DNA from: Bacteroidales bacterium
Lineage (GTDB): Bacteria > Bacteroidota > Bacteroidia > Bacteroidales > UBA932
Assembly (NCBI GenBank): GCA_017472115.1
Contig: JAFUQW010000021.1
Span: forward strand, 1-17,325
DNA: 17,325 nucleotides
Direction: 5' to 3'
The position numbers and the translations under genes were made by a program. Below are positions 14,642 through 17,325 of the stretch, piece by piece. The notes beneath the pieces are model-generated. The model had not been told where the DNA came from. It saw only the letters and a program-made list of their open reading frames with translations, and did not search any database. The stretch's first letter is position 1; every line of letters begins with the position of its first letter.

Positions 14642-14682
14642 AGTTGTATGTTTTAGTTTATCTTTCTTCCACGCATATCCTG

Positions 14683-14690
14683 CAAAGATA
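14683..14690 (-). promoter_or_regulatory. -7 element for purT
   Basis: On the minus strand this reads TATCTTTG, matching TAnnTTTG, giving a start near 14676 and a leader of about 35 nt. No -33 TTTG is visible. No PurR-like or other operator dyad is recognised in the leader. Confidence 0.5.
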
Positions 14691-14691
14691 A

Positions 14692-14730
14692 TAAAAAATC
14701 AGGACGAATCCCATATCGGGACCCGTCCTG
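14692..14730 (-). terminator. Terminator of the OmpA-family gene
   Basis: On the minus strand CAGGACG (14730-14724) pairs with CGTCCTG (14706-14700), with inner CCC/GGG pairing around GATAT. A run of six T follows at 14697-14692. It lies 22 bp past the OmpA stop codon and abuts the purT promoter. Confidence 0.85.
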
Positions 14731-14751
14731 TCATAATTTAGTGGATAATCA

Positions 14752-15981
14752 TCAGAAAGAAATGATCACCGCTCTGCTGAGTTCAGGTTTTGCAGCCTTC
14801 TTCACCACTTCAGACTTGACGATAAGTCTTTCTTTTGAAATACCGTATTTCGTGGTAAGAATGTCGAAAACATACTTGCCGCGCGCCTCGCTCAGATGCT
14901 GGTTGCGCTGTGCGGAACCTGTGTTTCCGTCTGCTGATCCCATGACCGTGAGATAGATCTTTGTGTTGTCATCTGCCTTTTCGATCAGGTTCTTTGCAAA
15001 GAAATCAAGATGCTGAAGTTCCTTTTCGCCGAGAGTCGCCTGGCCTATGTTGAAATACAGTGTTGCAGGCCCCATCTCCTCAAAGAACATTGTATAGTCC
15101 ATCTTAGGCTGGTTCTTCAGATTCTTTACCTGCTTTTTGAGATCCGTATTGGCTTTTGCCAGTTCTGCATTCTCGACTTCAAGAGCTGCATTCGCCACTT
15201 CCAGAGCTGCTAATGCTGTCTCAAGAATAGCCGCTTTCTCTGCATTTGCAGCCTCGACTGCGCCGATCACTGTGGATGTCCTGATGAAGTTCGGCCACCC
15301 GAGATCGACTGCAAGTCCGGCAGTGACAGAAGGAAGCAGAGCAACTCCTTCCGATCCGTGTATGCGGCCGTTCACTACCGTAGCCCTCATGTCTATTATA
15401 AGGTCAAGTCTGTCTGCGAGTCGCAGATTGTGGAGCAGACCTGCTCCGACTGCCAGTTCATTATCTGCGAAATCAACGTCCTTCAAACCGTACGAACGGA
15501 AGTAACCGGCGTGCAGATAAGGAACAAAGTTCCAGAATCTGGTCTCTTTATACCCGCTGAATGCGTTGGATATGTTCCATAGGAAATCGCCATGGATGTA
15601 CATGTATCCGAATTTCTCAAGATACATTCCTTTGTCAGCATCCCGTGTCGGACCAAGTACAGATGCATTATCCGACCATGTTCCTGACTGGAATCCCTGA
15701 TATCCGACCCTCATTCCGACAGACGGTGTGAACCATTTTCCGAAGTTGGCGTCGATGCTTGGGGAGATTCTGACGTCATATCCTTCGTTGAGGAAAAGAT
15801 TTATTCCACCACCGACACCGACAAACCAGTTGTCTCCGAATCGGTTGGTCTCATAAGGGCCACGGACAATCTTTCCGTTCTCATCCCTGTTACCGTTCTC
15901 CTGTGCGTTGATTGCAGGAGAGGCTGTCAATGAGACAGCAATAAGAGCCGCAGCTCCCAAAAAAATGTTAAGACGTTTCAT
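14752..15981 (-). CDS. OmpA-family outer-membrane protein with coiled coil
   Basis: A 409-residue envelope protein. The signal peptide ends at Ala26 (AINA/QE). Residues about 35-235 form an N-terminal barrel with many aromatic strands. Residues 241-290 form a coiled coil rich in Ala, Glu and Leu (AILETALAALEVANAALEVE). Residues about 305-409 are an OmpA-type peptidoglycan-binding domain with GSADGNTGSAQRNQHLSEAR: Asp351 and Arg367 fit the pair that holds diaminopimelate. It probably tethers the outer membrane to peptidoglycan. ATG 15981 is chosen over a GTG two codons upstream. It is a single-gene unit, with the terminator of the upstream ligase on one side and its own terminator on the other. 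Confidence 0.92.
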   Translation of the reverse strand: MKRLNIFLGAAALIAVSLTASPAINAQENGNRDENGKIVRGPYETNRFGDNWFVGVGGGINLFLNEGYDVRISPSIDANFGKWFTPSVGMRVGYQGFQSGTWSDNASVLGPTRDADKGMYLEKFGYMYIHGDFLWNISNAFSGYKETRFWNFVPYLHAGYFRSYGLKDVDFADNELAVGAGLLHNLRLADRLDLIIDMRATVVNGRIHGSEGVALLPSVTAGLAVDLGWPNFIRTSTVIGAVEAANAEKAAILETALAALEVANAALEVENAELAKANTDLKKQVKNLKNQPKMDYTMFFEEMGPATLYFNIGQATLGEKELQHLDFFAKNLIEKADDNTKIYLTVMGSADGNTGSAQRNQHLSEARGKYVFDILTTKYGISKERLIVKSEVVKKAAKPELSRAVIISF

Positions 15982-16033
15982 AACCACTACTGTTAAAATG
16001 TGTTGTTATGAAACGCCTATACAAATTTGGTGT

Positions 16034-16053
16034 AAAAACCGTATTTTTTACGG
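16034..16053 (-). terminator. Terminator of the second acyl-CoA ligase gene
   Basis: On the minus strand CCGTA and TACGG (16053-16039) form a 5-bp stem around AAAAA, and TTTTT follows at 16038-16034. The stem is short but the T run is good. It lies 15 bp past the ligase stop codon. Confidence 0.65.
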
Positions 16054-16068
16054 AAAAATATTTTAATG

Positions 16069-17325
16069 TTACTTCTTCTCTTCCTCTACGGTAGGTGCGG
16101 AATCCTTGTACTTGAATCGGCGGATCTTCTGTGTGGCGGTTTTTTCGAACGGCTCCTTCATCACTTCCACAGAACTTACCTGTGATGCCTTGCTCACATT
16201 CTTGTTGGTGATTTTCAGTACTTTAGCCTTCCAGCTGTCGAGCTTTTCGTAGATCTTGTCCTCGCTTTCGTTGTCCCACTGTATGTAGTTCTCTACAGGC
16301 TGGACAAGTGCAACGAGTTTACCTCCTCGCTCCACGACTATGGATTCGCTCACGCCCTCGACATTGTTGATGACATTCTCGATCTCCTCTGGGTAGATGT
16401 TCTCGCCAGAAGGGCCGAGGATCATGTTGTTGTTCCTTCCCTTGATGTAGAATCTTCCCTTCTCGTCCTGCACTGCGATGTCGTTTGTGCGGAACCATCC
16501 GTCCTCTGTGAACACGCTCTTGGTGCGCCTAGGGTCCTTGTAGTAGCCGAGCATCACGTTAGGGCCCTTTGCAACCACTTCACCCTCACCGGTTTCCGGA
16601 TTCACATTGTGGAGTTTCAGTTTTACATTATATACCGGATAGCCGAACGAGCCTACGGTCCTCCATCTGTTCATCGAATATCCCAGAAGAGGGGAAGTCT
16701 CCGTGAGACCATAGCCGATGGCATACGGGAATTTTGCCTTAAGGAGGAAATTCTCCACTTCAGGGTCGAGTTTCGCTCCTCCGATTCCGTAGAATGAGAT
16801 GTGACCTCCGAAGGTGGCCTTCAGCTTCATGCCTATTATCCTGCACATAAGGCCGTTCATATGCTGGTTCATCCATGTCAGCGTGCGGCTCTTCTGGATA
16901 GTAGGAAGTACGCTGCCCTTATATACCTTTTCTATGATGAGGGGTACGGTAAGCATGGTGGTAGGCTTCACTATCTTGAGTGCCTTCATCAGCAGAGATG
17001 CCACAGGCGGCTTAGGAAGATAATAGACCGTTGCACCGCAGTACATAGGGTAGAGCATGCTCAGGGTCATTTCAAGTGTGTGCGCCATAGGAAGCACCGA
17101 AAGCCATCTGTCCTTTTCACCCCTCTTGCAGGAGTGGTAGCAGGTTATCACGTTGGAAGCGAGGTTCCTGTGGCTGAGCACAACTCCCTTAGCGCTTCCT
17201 GTGGTGCCTGAAGTGTAGATTATCGTCGCTATGTCCTCAGGGGTCGGGATCACGGTCCTGCCGTCGCATGTGAACTTTTCGTCATCCACCTTGATGGCCT
17301 CGAATGTGTCGATGTCGATGACCAG
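16069..17325 (-). CDS. Second long-chain acyl-CoA synthetase, N-terminus cut off
   Basis: The last 418 residues of an AMP-binding acyl-CoA ligase; the start lies beyond the right edge, and the frame is open to position 17325. It carries the P-loop YTSGTTGSAKGVVLSHRN, GYGLTETSP, GWFRTNDIA (Asp kept), KGRNNNMILGPSGENIYPEEIE and a Lys/Arg-rich tail KTATQKIRRFKYK. It is a clear paralogue of the ligase at 10819-12453: the ends EVMKEPFEKTATQKIRRFKYK and EVMDQPFEKTPKMSIKRFMYK line up. An extra acidic/lysine tail (DSAPTVEEEKK) is present here only. It activates fatty acids for lipid synthesis or uptake; chain length is unknown. A weak but clear terminator follows. Confidence 0.92.
   Translation of the reverse strand: MVIDIDTFEAIKVDDEKFTCDGRTVIPTPEDIATIIYTSGTTGSAKGVVLSHRNLASNVITCYHSCKRGEKDRWLSVLPMAHTLEMTLSMLYPMYCGATVYYLPKPPVASLLMKALKIVKPTTMLTVPLIIEKVYKGSVLPTIQKSRTLTWMNQHMNGLMCRIIGMKLKATFGGHISFYGIGGAKLDPEVENFLLKAKFPYAIGYGLTETSPLLGYSMNRWRTVGSFGYPVYNVKLKLHNVNPETGEGEVVAKGPNVMLGYYKDPRRTKSVFTEDGWFRTNDIAVQDEKGRFYIKGRNNNMILGPSGENIYPEEIENVINNVEGVSESIVVERGGKLVALVQPVENYIQWDNESEDKIYEKLDSWKAKVLKITNKNVSKASQVSSVEVMKEPFEKTATQKIRRFKYKDSAPTVEEEKK

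Overview
The window reads as a chromosomal segment of a Bacteroidales bacterium (phylum Bacteroidota); I cannot name the genus. Supporting signs are repeated matches to the Bacteroides-type -7 promoter element TAnnTTTG, few Shine-Dalgarno sites, a 73-residue DUF2795 protein of the type conserved in this phylum, an HtpG longer than the E. coli protein, and lipoprotein/beta-barrel pairs.

Positions 1 to about 4700 form an AT-rich accessory region that looks like a patchwork of mobile-element remnants. It holds a branched hairpin element ending in a T run (67-133); an array of about 8-bp GTA-centred units (247-445) lying between a good promoter and a small ribbon-helix-helix-like gene (462-809); an AAA+ ATPase/DUF4143 gene (1048-2397) whose promoter and ribosome-binding region are built from three copies of a 19-bp repeat at an exact 34-bp spacing; an AT-rich gene of unknown function (2417-3319); a broken RadC-like gene that has also lost its metal-binding histidines (3401-3991, minus); a tiny ORF behind an operator-like dyad (4182-4339); and five 20-bp iteron-like repeats next to an AT-rich stretch and an inverted half-repeat (4417-4684), which resembles a plasmid origin with no initiator gene. 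No integrase, relaxase or transposase gene is visible.

From about 4709 rightwards the window is ordinary core chromosome with higher GC and tidy gene spacing. The genes are: DUF2795 (minus); folE, GTP cyclohydrolase I (plus); htpG, the Hsp90 chaperone (minus, convergent with folE across a shared hairpin); a minus-strand operon of two tandem beta-barrel/lipoprotein cassettes (8057-10735) closed by a UUCG-loop terminator; a long-chain acyl-CoA ligase (minus); a divergent HAD-family phosphatase (plus); purT, formate-dependent GAR transformylase (minus); an OmpA-family protein with a coiled coil (minus); and the C-terminal part of a second acyl-CoA ligase that runs off the right edge.

The core genes serve separate housekeeping tasks: pterin synthesis (folE), purine synthesis (purT), protein folding (htpG), fatty-acid activation (two ligases) and envelope structure (OmpA, barrels and lipoproteins). 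The parts most worth a second look are the two repeat arrays (247-445 and 4417-4543), the 34-bp-spaced promoter repeats, and the duplicated barrel/lipoprotein cassette. All functional calls rest on reading motifs by eye; no database search was run.
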